Part shown: in pieces, positions 8,680 through 15,928 of the stretch | Position numbering within the stretch: the stretch's first letter is position 1 | How the letters are laid out: each line of letters starts with the position of its first letter | DNA from: Catenulispora rubra | GTDB lineage: Bacteria > Actinomycetota > Actinomycetes > Streptomycetales > Catenulisporaceae | DNA length: 52,588 nt | Direction of reading: 5' to 3' | Assembly (NCBI RefSeq): GCF_015356825.1 | Contig: NZ_JAACYW010000052.1 | Location: forward strand, 1-52,588 | The notes under the pieces: model-generated | Told to the model about the DNA's origin: nothing | Database searches by the model: none | Seen by the model: only the letters and a program-made list of their open reading frames with translations | Program-made: the position numbers and the translations under genes

Positions 8680-8918
8680 GTTTCACTTCTTACCGCATGG
8701 CATACCACTAACTCACATCGTTGGGGCCGGGCCGGTCGGCAGTGCTCGCCGAGGGGCCGGCGAGGGATCGGCGAGAGGCCGTCGTGCCGTCCTCAACGCG
8801 ACCCCGCGGCGGGTCCTGCGGCAGGTCCCGTCGCCGCTCTCAAAAGCCGGTCCACCGTGCGATTACCCACTCGTCTTTGTCGGCGGCGTCTGCGATGATC
8901 TCGGTGGGAAGGAAACAA

Positions 8919-10265
8919 GTGCTCAAGCTCATCACCCCTTACAAGCCGATTCTGGCCATGCCCGGGACCCGGGCCTTGTTCGTCGTCGCCTTCGTGGCGC
9001 GGTTGCCGCTGACCGCCAAGGCCATGGCGCTGACCCTGCACGTCGTGCTGGACCAGCACGGCAGTTACGCCGCGGCCGGGCTGGCGAGCATGGTGATGAC
9101 CATCGGCATGGGCGTCGGGTCGACGCTGCTGGGGCGGATGGTGGACCGGCGCGGGCTCAAGCCGGTGCTGCTGCTGACCGGGGTGTCGGAGGCGACGTAC
9201 TGGGTGACCGCGCCGTTCCTTTCCTACCCGGTGCTGCTGGCGACCACGTTCGTGCTCGGCGGCGTGCTCGGGGTGCCGGTGTTCTCGGTCATCCGGCAGG
9301 CGGTGGCCGCGCGGGTGCCGGACTCGATGCGGCGGCAGGCTTTCGCGCTGGACTCGATGATCGTGGAGCTGGTCTTCATGGTCGGGCCGGCGCTGGCGAT
9401 CGCGGCGATCACGTCGATGCACACCGCGACCGTGACGATGGCGGCCATCGGAGTGCTGACGGTCGGCTCGGTGGTGACGCTGTGGGTGCTGAACCCGCCG
9501 ATCGGACACCGGGCGGACGGCGCCAGGGACGGCGCGCCGCCGGAGAAGGTGCCGGTGAGCACGTGGATCCGGCCGGCGTTCGTGCTGGTGCTGGCCACCG
9601 GCATGGCGGCGAACCTGGTGCTGGCCGGGACCGACATCTCCATCACCGCGCTGCTGCGGCAGCAGAACGCGGTGAGCATGGCCGGGGTGTGCATCTTCGC
9701 GTGGTGCCTGCTGTCGCTGATCGGCGGCTTCTGGCACGGCTCGACCGAGCGGCCGTGGCGGCTGCCGGTGCTGATGCTGCTGCTGGGCGCGGGGACGGTG
9801 CCGGTCGGCTTCGTCGGCCAGTTCGGCTGGTGGTGGCTGGCGCTGATCCTGCTGCCGGCCGGCTTCATGTGCGCGCCGACGCTGGCCTCCACGGCCGAGG
9901 CGGTCGCCGCCGCGGTGCCGGCCTCGGCGCGCGGGCAGGCGATGGGGTTGCAGGGCTCTGCGATGACCCTCGGGGGTGCGATAGGCGCGCCGCTGGCCGG
10001 GACGGTCGTGGACGCCTCGTCGCCGCCGTGGGCGTTCGCCACGACCGGGGCGATCGGGGTGGTGCTGGCCGCGGCGATGCTGGGGTACCAGCGGTTCGCG
10101 GGGGTCGGGGTGGAGCGGACGGCTTCGGTGGTGGCGACCATGCCGGTTCCCGCGCAGCCACCGGCTCCTGCGCCGAAGCCGGTGCCGCTGCCGGTGCCCG
10201 TGAATGTGAATGCGGGTGCTGCGAGGGACGCCGAGGCCGCAGCCCTGGAGCCGGCGGCCTGCTAG
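8919..10265 (+). CDS. MFS transporter
   Basis: 448 aa from the GTG at 8919. Around twelve hydrophobic segments are visible, with the MFS loop motif GRMVDRRGLKP between TM2 and TM3 (residues about 73-83) and a Pro-rich cytoplasmic tail (PAQPPAPAPKPVP). The overall pattern (efflux-type N-terminal half, repeated GQAMGLQGSAMTLGGAIGAP near TM11) suggests a drug or metabolite exporter, but the substrate is unknown. GTG 8919 is chosen for the GGGAAGGAA ribosome-binding site just upstream; the in-frame ATG at 8895 is an alternative. The gene stands alone, divergent from the ADP-ribosylglycohydrolase gene. Confidence 0.85.
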   Translation: MLKLITPYKPILAMPGTRALFVVAFVARLPLTAKAMALTLHVVLDQHGSYAAAGLASMVMTIGMGVGSTLLGRMVDRRGLKPVLLLTGVSEATYWVTAPFLSYPVLLATTFVLGGVLGVPVFSVIRQAVAARVPDSMRRQAFALDSMIVELVFMVGPALAIAAITSMHTATVTMAAIGVLTVGSVVTLWVLNPPIGHRADGARDGAPPEKVPVSTWIRPAFVLVLATGMAANLVLAGTDISITALLRQQNAVSMAGVCIFAWCLLSLIGGFWHGSTERPWRLPVLMLLLGAGTVPVGFVGQFGWWWLALILLPAGFMCAPTLASTAEAVAAAVPASARGQAMGLQGSAMTLGGAIGAPLAGTVVDASSPPWAFATTGAIGVVLAAAMLGYQRFAGVGVERTASVVATMPVPAQPPAPAPKPVPLPVPVNVNAGAARDAEAAALEPAAC

Positions 10266-10276
10266 CGCCTAGCCGG

Positions 10277-10475
10277 AGCCAGCCAGCCAGCCAATCTAGC
10301 CAGCCAGCCAGCCAGCTAGCCAGCTAGCCAGCCAGCCGGCAAGCGAAGCGCGCGCTGCGAGTGCGACCAGGCATACCGGGCGCTGCGAGCGCGATCTGGC
10401 TGCCGCCGAACATGCTGCGCGCTGCGAGCGCGACCCGGCCGCCGCCCGACATGCTGCGAGCGGCGGCCAGTCGGT
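10277..10475. repeat. AGCC tandem repeats and GCTGCGAG repeats in an intergenic spacer
   Basis: From 10277 to about 10338 the DNA is mostly tandem AGCC (broken by TCT and AGCT). From about 10347 to 10475 the word GCTGCGAG with flanking GCGC and GCGACC recurs four times (near 10353, 10382, 10421 and 10453), with GCCGCC and ACATGCTGCGMG between. It fills the gap between the convergent MFS and AlaX genes. It is non-coding as far as I can see. Confidence 0.75.
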
Positions 10476-10488
10476 GTTTTCGCGCTGC

Positions 10489-11358
10489 TTAAGCCCGCTT
10501 CGGCGTCGTCACCACGACCAACTCGGTCCCGTCCTCCGACAGCGTCAGCTCCGCGGTCAGCGAAGCCAGCTCCCCGAGCCGGTGCAGGTGCGTGCCGCCG
10601 CAGGCGATCTCGACCGTCCGCTCCGGCAGCTCGCAGACCCACTGTCGGCGTGCGGTCAGCTCCGGGCCGGGTGTGGCGATGCGCACCGTCGCGTCCTGCG
10701 CCAGCCATTCGGCCAGGCGCGCGTTGACCTTCTCGGTCACCTCCGGCAGCGCTTCGCGCAGTCCTTCGGGGTCGAAGCCCTTCTTGCGCAGTGACTTGCC
10801 GAGGCGGTAGCGGTCGGTGCTGGCGTCCAGGCCGATGCGGGAGGTGTCCATCGCGATGCTGTCGAAGTCCGGGTGGTTCAGGCCATCGGTGGCGGCTTCC
10901 TTGCGCCAGCGGTCGGCCAGGGCCTCGTTCAGGGCCAGCGCCATCAGGTGGCAGCCGGTGTGGGAGGCGGACAGAGCCGCACGGCGTGCCTCGTCCACGC
11001 GCAGTTCGACCGATGCGCCCGGGGTCGGCGCCGAACCAGAGCCGTCCACTACATGCACCGCCAGCCACTGCCACGTCTCGTCCCCGCGCCGCACCGGGAT
11101 GTCGGAGCCGACCGCCAACTCGCCGTCCGGGCCCACGCCGCCGGTGAGGCAGTCCGTCACCACGTGCTCCACTCCGCCGGCGTTCAGGACGCCGGTGTCG
11201 CCGGGCTGGTCCGGCCAGCTGTGGTCCAGCGGGTGGAACGGGGTGGTGTCGACGATCACGCCGACGCCCTCCGCCAGCGGCTGCACGGCCAGGACGGTCG
11301 CGCTCCCGGACGTCGCGCCGGCGGGGAAGGTGACGAGGGTGGTGTTCAGCTCTGCCAT
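10489..11358 (-). CDS. AlaX-type alanyl-tRNA editing hydrolase
   Basis: 289 aa. The family is related to the editing domain of alanyl-tRNA synthetase and deacylates Ser- or Gly-tRNA(Ala) in trans. Visible zinc ligands are [14 protein letters not shown] (HxxxH, residues about 131-135) and [12 protein letters not shown] (CxxxH, residues about 253-257). The N-terminal [16 protein letters not shown] resembles the substrate loop (usual form: FHPxxGGQPxDxG). No synthetase catalytic domain is attached. The gene is divergent from dtd with only 44 bp between start codons, so two proofreading enzymes share one promoter region. The family assignment is firm; the precise AlaX subtype is not. Confidence 0.88.
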   Translation of the reverse strand: MAELNTTLVTFPAGATSGSATVLAVQPLAEGVGVIVDTTPFHPLDHSWPDQPGDTGVLNAGGVEHVVTDCLTGGVGPDGELAVGSDIPVRRGDETWQWLAVHVVDGSGSAPTPGASVELRVDEARRAALSASHTGCHLMALALNEALADRWRKEAATDGLNHPDFDSIAMDTSRIGLDASTDRYRLGKSLRKKGFDPEGLREALPEVTEKVNARLAEWLAQDATVRIATPGPELTARRQWVCELPERTVEIACGGTHLHRLGELASLTAELTLSEDGTELVVVTTPKRA

Positions 11359-11402
11359 GGCGCCATCGTCTCATCGGCCGCGCGGCGGGGGAGAATAGGC
11401 GC
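11359..11402. promoter_or_regulatory. Divergent promoter region between alaX-like gene and dtd
   Basis: 44 bp between the two start codons. GAGAAT at 11391-11396 is spaced to give a leaderless dtd transcript. On the other strand, GACGAT (complement of 11365-11370) is spaced similarly for the AlaX gene. No -35 boxes are convincing. Confidence 0.35.
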
Positions 11403-11849
11403 ATGCGAGCGGTGGTCCAGAGGGTGAGCGAGGCGTCGGTGACCGTGGCCGGCGAGGTCGTCGGCGCGATCGAGGGGCCCGGCCTGGCCGTGCTGGTCGG
11501 CGTCACCCACGACGACACCCCCGCCGAGGCCGTGCGACTGGCCCGCAAACTGTGGAGCCTGCGCCTGTTCGAGGGGCCGGACGGCGAGCCCGGGACCGAG
11601 CAGTCCTGCTCCGACTTCGGAGGGCCACTGCTCGTGATCAGCCAGTTCACGCTCTACGGCGACGCGCGCAAGGGCCGACGCCCCACCTGGAGCGCCGCCG
11701 CGCCCGGACCCGTGGCTGAGCCGCTGGTCGAGACGGTGGTCGCGGAACTGCGCGGGCTCGGCGCGAAAGTCGAGACCGGCCGCTTCGGCGCGGACATGAA
11801 GGTGGCGCTCGTGAACGACGGCCCTTTCACCGTGCTGGTCGAGGTCTGA
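11403..11849 (+). CDS. dtd: D-aminoacyl-tRNA deacylase
   Basis: 148 aa, exactly the length usual for Dtd. It starts [15 protein letters not shown], carries the signature SQFTLYGD (residues about 80-87), and ends with [10 protein letters not shown] (N-x-G-P-x-T motif), the cross-subunit loop that rejects L-aminoacyl-tRNA. The homodimer hydrolyses D-aminoacyl-tRNAs and also Gly-tRNA(Ala) in the cytoplasm. Its divergent neighbour AlaX also clears mischarged tRNA(Ala), so the two activities are complementary. The DUF885 gene follows after about 90 bp. Confidence 0.97.
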   Translation: MRAVVQRVSEASVTVAGEVVGAIEGPGLAVLVGVTHDDTPAEAVRLARKLWSLRLFEGPDGEPGTEQSCSDFGGPLLVISQFTLYGDARKGRRPTWSAAAPGPVAEPLVETVVAELRGLGAKVETGRFGADMKVALVNDGPFTVLVEV

Positions 11850-11940
11850 AGCCCACGGCCGGGCGAGACCGATGTGGCGGCGCCCGGGGGCGCGTAAAGG
11901 GCTCGCGCGCCGGCGTATGCGGTGACATAGGGTCGAGCCT

Positions 11941-13620
11941 GTGACGTCCATCAATGAAATCGCCGAAGACTACGTCGCCCGCTACGTCGAACTGGACCCG
12001 CAGTTCGCGACCGACCTCGGAGTCGCGGGACACGACCACGAGCTGACCGACAACTCCCTGGACGGGTTCGCCGAGCGCAACACGCTGACGGCGTCCACCC
12101 TCGCGGCGATCCGGGCCCTGGAGCCCGCGGACGAGAACGAGCGCGTGGCCAAGGAGGCCATGGAGGAGCGCCTGGCGCTGGCCGTCGAGAGGTACGAGGC
12201 CGGCGACGACACCTCCGAGCTGAACGTCCTCGCCAGCCCCTTCCAGTCGGTGCGCTCGGTGTTCGACCAGATGGGCACCGAGGGCGAGGAGAACCACGCG
12301 AACATCGCCAAGCGCCTGGCGGCCGTCCCGGCGGCGCTGGAGCAGCTGAAGGCGACGCTGGCCGACTCCGCGGCCCAGGGCCGCACCTCCGCGCGCCGCC
12401 AGGTGCTGGCCTGCGCGAAGCAGGCGAAGGACTGGAACGGCGAGCTCGGCGGCGGCAGCTTCTGGACCGGCCTGGTCGAGCGCACCGGCGCCACCGGCGC
12501 GGTCCGCGGCGACCTGGACCGCGGCGCCGAGGCGGCCGCAGCCGCCACCGCCGACTTCGGCCGCTTCCTCACCGAGCAGCTGCTGGCCTCCGCCCCGGAG
12601 AAGGACGCGGTCGGCCGCGAGCGCTACCAGCGCGCCTCCCGCGAGTTCCTCGGTGACGTCATCGACCTGGAGGACTCCTACCGCTGGGGCCTGGACGAGG
12701 TGGCCCGGCTGCGCGCGGAGATGAACGAGACCGCCGCGCGCATCGTGCCCGGCGGCTCGCTGAAGGACGCGCTGGCCGCTCTGGACGCCGACCCCGACCG
12801 GAAGATCACCGGCGCGGACAACTTCCGCGCCTGGATGCAGGAGAAGTCCGACGCCGCCGTCGAGGCGCTGGCCGACGTCCACTTCGACATCCCCGAGCCG
12901 GTGCGCCGCCTGGAGTGCATGATCGCCCCGACCCACGACGGCGTCATGTACTACACGCCGCCGTCGGAGGACTTCGCGCGCCCGGGCCGCATGTGGTGGT
13001 CGGTGCCCGAGGGCCAGACCGAGTTCTCGACGTGGCGCGAGACCACGACGGTCTACCACGAGGGCGTCCCCGGGCATCACCTGCAGCTGGCGCAGACCGC
13101 CTACCGCAAGGACCTGCTGAACCGCTGGCAGCGCTCGATGTGCTGGGTCTCCGGCCACGGCGAGGGCTGGGCGCTGTACGCCGAGCGGCTGATGGACGAC
13201 CTCGGCTACCTGTCCGACCCGGCCGACAAGCTGGGGATGCTCGACGGCCAGATGATGCGCGCCGTGCGCGTGGTCGTGGACCTGGGCATGCACCTGGAGT
13301 TCGAGATCCCGGCCGGCACCGACTTCGGCAACGGCGTGGACCACGGCGGCCGGCGCTGGACGCCGGAGCTCGGGTGGGAGTACATGACGACGAACGTCAA
13401 CACCACCGAGGCGCAGCTCGCCTTCGAGCTGGACCGCTACCTCGGCTGGCCGGGGCAGGCGCCGGCGTACAAGATCGGCGAGCGGATCTGGCTCCAGTCG
13501 CGTGACGACGCCAAGGCTCGCAAGGGCGGCGACTTCGATCTGAAGGCGTTCCACCGGCAGGCCCTCGACCTCGGGTCGATCGGGCTCAAGCCGCTGCGCG
13601 AGGCGCTCGAGCGGCTGTAG
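11941..13620 (+). CDS. DUF885 family protein (putative metal-dependent hydrolase)
   Basis: 559 aa, the usual length of the DUF885 family. The defining motif VYHEGVPGHHLQLAQ lies at residues about 371-385 and resembles a zinc-hydrolase helix, followed by GHGEGWALYAERL (residues about 405-417). It lacks a signal peptide, so a cytoplasmic enzyme is expected; peptidase activity has been suggested for the family but is not shown by sequence alone. The GTG at 11941 is the start. The gene ends in front of a strong GC hairpin at 13648-13677. Confidence 0.9.
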   Translation: MTSINEIAEDYVARYVELDPQFATDLGVAGHDHELTDNSLDGFAERNTLTASTLAAIRALEPADENERVAKEAMEERLALAVERYEAGDDTSELNVLASPFQSVRSVFDQMGTEGEENHANIAKRLAAVPAALEQLKATLADSAAQGRTSARRQVLACAKQAKDWNGELGGGSFWTGLVERTGATGAVRGDLDRGAEAAAAATADFGRFLTEQLLASAPEKDAVGRERYQRASREFLGDVIDLEDSYRWGLDEVARLRAEMNETAARIVPGGSLKDALAALDADPDRKITGADNFRAWMQEKSDAAVEALADVHFDIPEPVRRLECMIAPTHDGVMYYTPPSEDFARPGRMWWSVPEGQTEFSTWRETTTVYHEGVPGHHLQLAQTAYRKDLLNRWQRSMCWVSGHGEGWALYAERLMDDLGYLSDPADKLGMLDGQMMRAVRVVVDLGMHLEFEIPAGTDFGNGVDHGGRRWTPELGWEYMTTNVNTTEAQLAFELDRYLGWPGQAPAYKIGERIWLQSRDDAKARKGGDFDLKAFHRQALDLGSIGLKPLREALERL

Positions 13621-13647
13621 GCACGGCGCGTTTATCAAGGGACGAAT

Positions 13648-13677
13648 ACGCCCCCGGTCCTCGTCGGCCGGGGGCGT
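13648..13677 (+). terminator. GC-rich hairpin after the DUF885 gene
   Basis: A perfect 10-bp stem ACGCCCCCGG/CCGGGGGCGT with a 10-nt loop, starting 28 nt after the stop codon at 13620. It lacks a U-tract, as is common in actinobacteria. Confidence 0.6.
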
Positions 13678-13696
13678 TCGGTGTCCCATCTGTCTC

Positions 13697-13730
13697 AGAG
13701 CCCGGACCCCGCGAGGGCCGGGCTCTTTTT
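13697..13730 (+). terminator. Rho-independent terminator upstream of padR
   Basis: A 9-bp stem AGAGCCCGG/CCGGGCTCT (13697-13705 with 13718-13726) is followed directly by a run of T. It backs up the preceding hairpin and separates the DUF885 gene from the PadR/HAAS operon. Confidence 0.8.
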
Positions 13731-13739
13731 CTTCGCGCA

Positions 13740-13760
13740 GTACTGTGCAATGTGTAGTAC
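13740..13760. promoter_or_regulatory. Inverted repeat, candidate PadR autoregulatory operator
   Basis: GTACT and AGTAC arms lie either side of an 11-nt AT-leaning spacer (13740-13744 and 13756-13760), 22 bp before the padR start and just after a terminator. PadR proteins usually repress their own operon through such sites. Assignment is by position and symmetry only. Confidence 0.45.
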
Positions 13761-13782
13761 CGTGGTCCGCACAGGAGGGGCG

Positions 13783-14118
13783 ATGGATTCCACACAATTG
13801 CTCAAAGGCGTCCTGGACTCCGCGGTCCTCGCGGTCCTGGTCGATGAGGACGGCTACGGCTACGACATCGTGCGCAGGCTGCGCGTCGCAGGGTTCGAGG
13901 ACATCGGCGACGCGTCCGTCTACGGCACGCTGCGGCGGCTGTACGCCAACGGTTATCTGACGAGCTACGTGGTGCCCTCCGAATCGGGGCCGCACCGGAA
14001 GTACTACGGGGTCAACGCCAGTGGGCGGGCGCAGCTGAAGGAGTCCGCCGCGACGTGGCGGGTGTTCGCCGGGTCCATGGACCGGCTGCTCGGAGCGGAG
14101 AGGGGAGATCGGGCATGA
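13783..14118 (+). CDS. PadR-family transcriptional regulator
   Basis: 111 aa, the size of the short PadR subfamily 2. The start MDSTQLLKGVLDSAVLAVL, the GYGYDIVRRL segment and DASVYGTLRRLYANGYL (recognition helix and wing, residues about 42-58) followed by YYGVNASGRAQL are diagnostic. ATG 13783 has a strong AGGAGGGG ribosome-binding site. The stop overlaps the start of the HAAS protein gene (ATGA), the classic PadR/HAAS pairing in which the regulator controls a membrane protein. The inducer is unknown. Confidence 0.93.
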   Translation: MDSTQLLKGVLDSAVLAVLVDEDGYGYDIVRRLRVAGFEDIGDASVYGTLRRLYANGYLTSYVVPSESGPHRKYYGVNASGRAQLKESAATWRVFAGSMDRLLGAERGDRA

Positions 14119-15323
14119 GTTCCCAGGGGTTCGAGGGCATGGACGGCGACGGCCTCGGCGGCCTCGGTGGCGCCGACGGTCCTGGCGGTGGTACCGGCGC
14201 GAGCGGCGACGAGGTCGCCGGCTACGCGGCCGAGGTGCGGGCGCTGTTCACCGATCTGTCGGCCGACGAGAGCGCCGACCTCCTGGAGGATCTGGAGGAC
14301 CACCTGCGGGAGGTCGCGGCCGAGGACGCCGGGAGCCTGCGGGAGCGGCTCGGTGCGCCGGCGGCGTATGCCAGGGAGCTGCGACAGGCGGCCGGGTTGC
14401 CGGGGCCGGGGGAGGGGAGCGGCTCGGGCGCTTCGGCCGCGGGTTCGCGGCCGCGGCGCACGCTGCGGTCGAGGCTGCGGTCGCGGGCGCGGCAGGCGAT
14501 GGCGGACGCGGAGCAGCGTGCGCGCGGCTACCGGGCGGGGCGCGAGGTGCTGGACTTCCTGCCCTCGCTGCGCCCCGCGTGGTGGGTGCTGCGCGCGTGG
14601 GTGGCCGTGCGGATTCTGGAGGTGATGACGACGTCGGTGGGTCCCTGGCGCGGTTTCGCGCTCATCCCGCAGGTCGGGAACAGCACGTTCACCGGGTTCG
14701 TCGCGTTGCTGATCGCGGTCCCGGCGTCGGTCTACGCGGCCCGCCGGACGGTCCCCGACGGCTGGCGGCGGCGGGCCATGGGGGCCGGGGAGGGCATCCT
14801 GGTCCTGTTCACGGTCGGTATGGCGTTGTCGGCGATCGGCGACCAGGGCGACTACGGCGACACGGCCTCGGGCGTATCCTTCAGCCAGCAGTCGGAGTCC
14901 GGGCTGATCGAGAACGGCAAGCCGGTCTCGAACCTGTACGTCTACGACCAGAGCGGCAAGCAGCTCAACGGCGTCTACGTCTACGACCAGGACGGCATGC
15001 CGGTGACCGCGTCGCTGTTCACGGGGAACTCGTACGTCGACAACGACGCCTGGCTGGACGGGAACGGATCGGTGATCACGAACCTGTTCCCCCGGCAGTT
15101 GCTGCAACCGCAGTGGAGCAGCGCCGACGACGCCATGCGCTTCATGGCGGTCCCGCCGCCGATGGTGAGTGTTCCGCAGGGCGTGCACCGGCAGCCGGGG
15201 CTGGACGATCCCACGACCTCAACTTCCGCAAGTCCGTCGGTGTCGGCGACTCCTGGCGCCACCGGAGCGCAGACGACGTCCGCGCTCCCGACGACCCCGA
15301 CACCCAGTGGTACGAAGGGCTAG
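14115..15323 (+). CDS. HAAS domain-containing membrane protein
   Basis: 402 aa. A HAAS-like helical module occupies residues about 35-90 (ADLLEDLEDHLREVA, then ERLGAPAAYARELR), the domain typically encoded beside PadR. A basic linker follows, then hydrophobic segments near 160-170 (WWVLRAWVAV), 195-210 (GFVALLIAVPASVYA) and 228-245 (EGILVLFTVGMALSAI). The C-terminal 150 residues form an extracytoplasmic-looking domain with a repeated NLYVYDQSGKQL / GVYVYDQDGMPV motif and a Ser/Thr/Pro-rich tail. The start is fixed by the ATGA overlap with padR. It is probably a regulated envelope component; its function is unknown. Confidence 0.8.
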   Translation: MSSQGFEGMDGDGLGGLGGADGPGGGTGASGDEVAGYAAEVRALFTDLSADESADLLEDLEDHLREVAAEDAGSLRERLGAPAAYARELRQAAGLPGPGEGSGSGASAAGSRPRRTLRSRLRSRARQAMADAEQRARGYRAGREVLDFLPSLRPAWWVLRAWVAVRILEVMTTSVGPWRGFALIPQVGNSTFTGFVALLIAVPASVYAARRTVPDGWRRRAMGAGEGILVLFTVGMALSAIGDQGDYGDTASGVSFSQQSESGLIENGKPVSNLYVYDQSGKQLNGVYVYDQDGMPVTASLFTGNSYVDNDAWLDGNGSVITNLFPRQLLQPQWSSADDAMRFMAVPPPMVSVPQGVHRQPGLDDPTTSTSASPSVSATPGATGAQTTSALPTTPTPSGTKG

Positions 15324-15353
15324 GACTTCGCGCGGGGCCGCTACCGTGGGGCC

Positions 15354-15797
15354 ATGGTCAGTTTGTGGCGCGAAGCGTCTCCTCAACGGGTGGTGGTGGG
15401 AGACGGGCGGGCTAAAACGGGCCCCTCGCGCGTCCTCGTGGTCGACGACAGCGATACCGTCAGGACCCTGATCCGCATCAACCTGGAGCTGGAGGGCTTC
15501 GAGGTGCAGGAGGCGGAGTCGGGCGCGCGGTGCCTGGAACTGGTGCCGGGCACCGACGTGGTCACCCTGGACCTGCTGCTGCCCGACCCCGGGCCCGGCG
15601 GCCTGGACGTGCTGCGGCGGCTCAAGTGCGACCCCGCGCTGGGCCGTCCGCGCGTGGTGGTGGTGACGGCCGCGGCGCTGCCGGAGGACCGGCGGCGCGG
15701 GGAGTCGGCCGGCGCGGACGCCTACATCACCAAGCCCTTCGAACCGGTGGACCTGGTGGACGCGGTGCGGGCGCTCGCCCTGCCCGGCGGTACCTGA
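15354..15797 (+). CDS. Single-domain response regulator
   Basis: 147 aa. The receiver domain runs from residue about 25 to the end: VLVVDDSD (acidic pocket), TLDLLLPD with the phosphoacceptor Asp near residue 66, VVVVTAAA (switch Thr/Ala), and ITKPFEP (conserved Lys near 125). There is no output domain and no histidine kinase nearby, so it is an orphan CheY-like protein. Oddity: residues 8-20 (ASPQRVVVGDGRA) come from a repeat element also present at 42014 and are not part of the domain. ATG 15354 is the only start that keeps the first beta strand intact. Confidence 0.88.
   Translation: MVSLWREASPQRVVVGDGRAKTGPSRVLVVDDSDTVRTLIRINLELEGFEVQEAESGARCLELVPGTDVVTLDLLLPDPGPGGLDVLRRLKCDPALGRPRVVVVTAAALPEDRRRGESAGADAYITKPFEPVDLVDAVRALALPGGT
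15375..15412 (+). repeat. 38-bp hairpin repeat, copy 1 (in frame in the response regulator gene)
   Basis: 35 of 38 bases match 42014-42051. CGTCTCC at 15376-15382 pairs with GGAGACG at 15399-15405 around a 16-nt loop. It is read in frame as ASPQRVVVGDGR(A), the same frame as the second copy. It resembles palindromic elements that insert into coding sequence without breaking the frame. Confidence 0.75.
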
Positions 15798-15928
15798 CTC
15801 CGCGGCACATGACCCGGCGACACCTGACCCGGCGGCACCCGACCGGCTGGACCTGATCAAGCGGCTGACACCGCGGTGGCGCCGAAACTCCCGCGGGGCG
15901 TCCCGGCGCGTCCCGTAATCTAGGACGG

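Noticed and set aside
7790..8686. N-terminal 299-codon extension of the serpin frame
   Set aside because: It reads Arg/Pro/Gly-rich antisense or shifted sequence of the ADP-ribosylglycohydrolase gene. GTG 7789 with the GTGA overlap is the plausible start.
8690..8720. TGGTATGCCA as a GntR operator upstream of the ADP-ribosylglycohydrolase gene
   Set aside because: Only a short, imperfectly symmetric match, with no GntR gene nearby; too weak to call.
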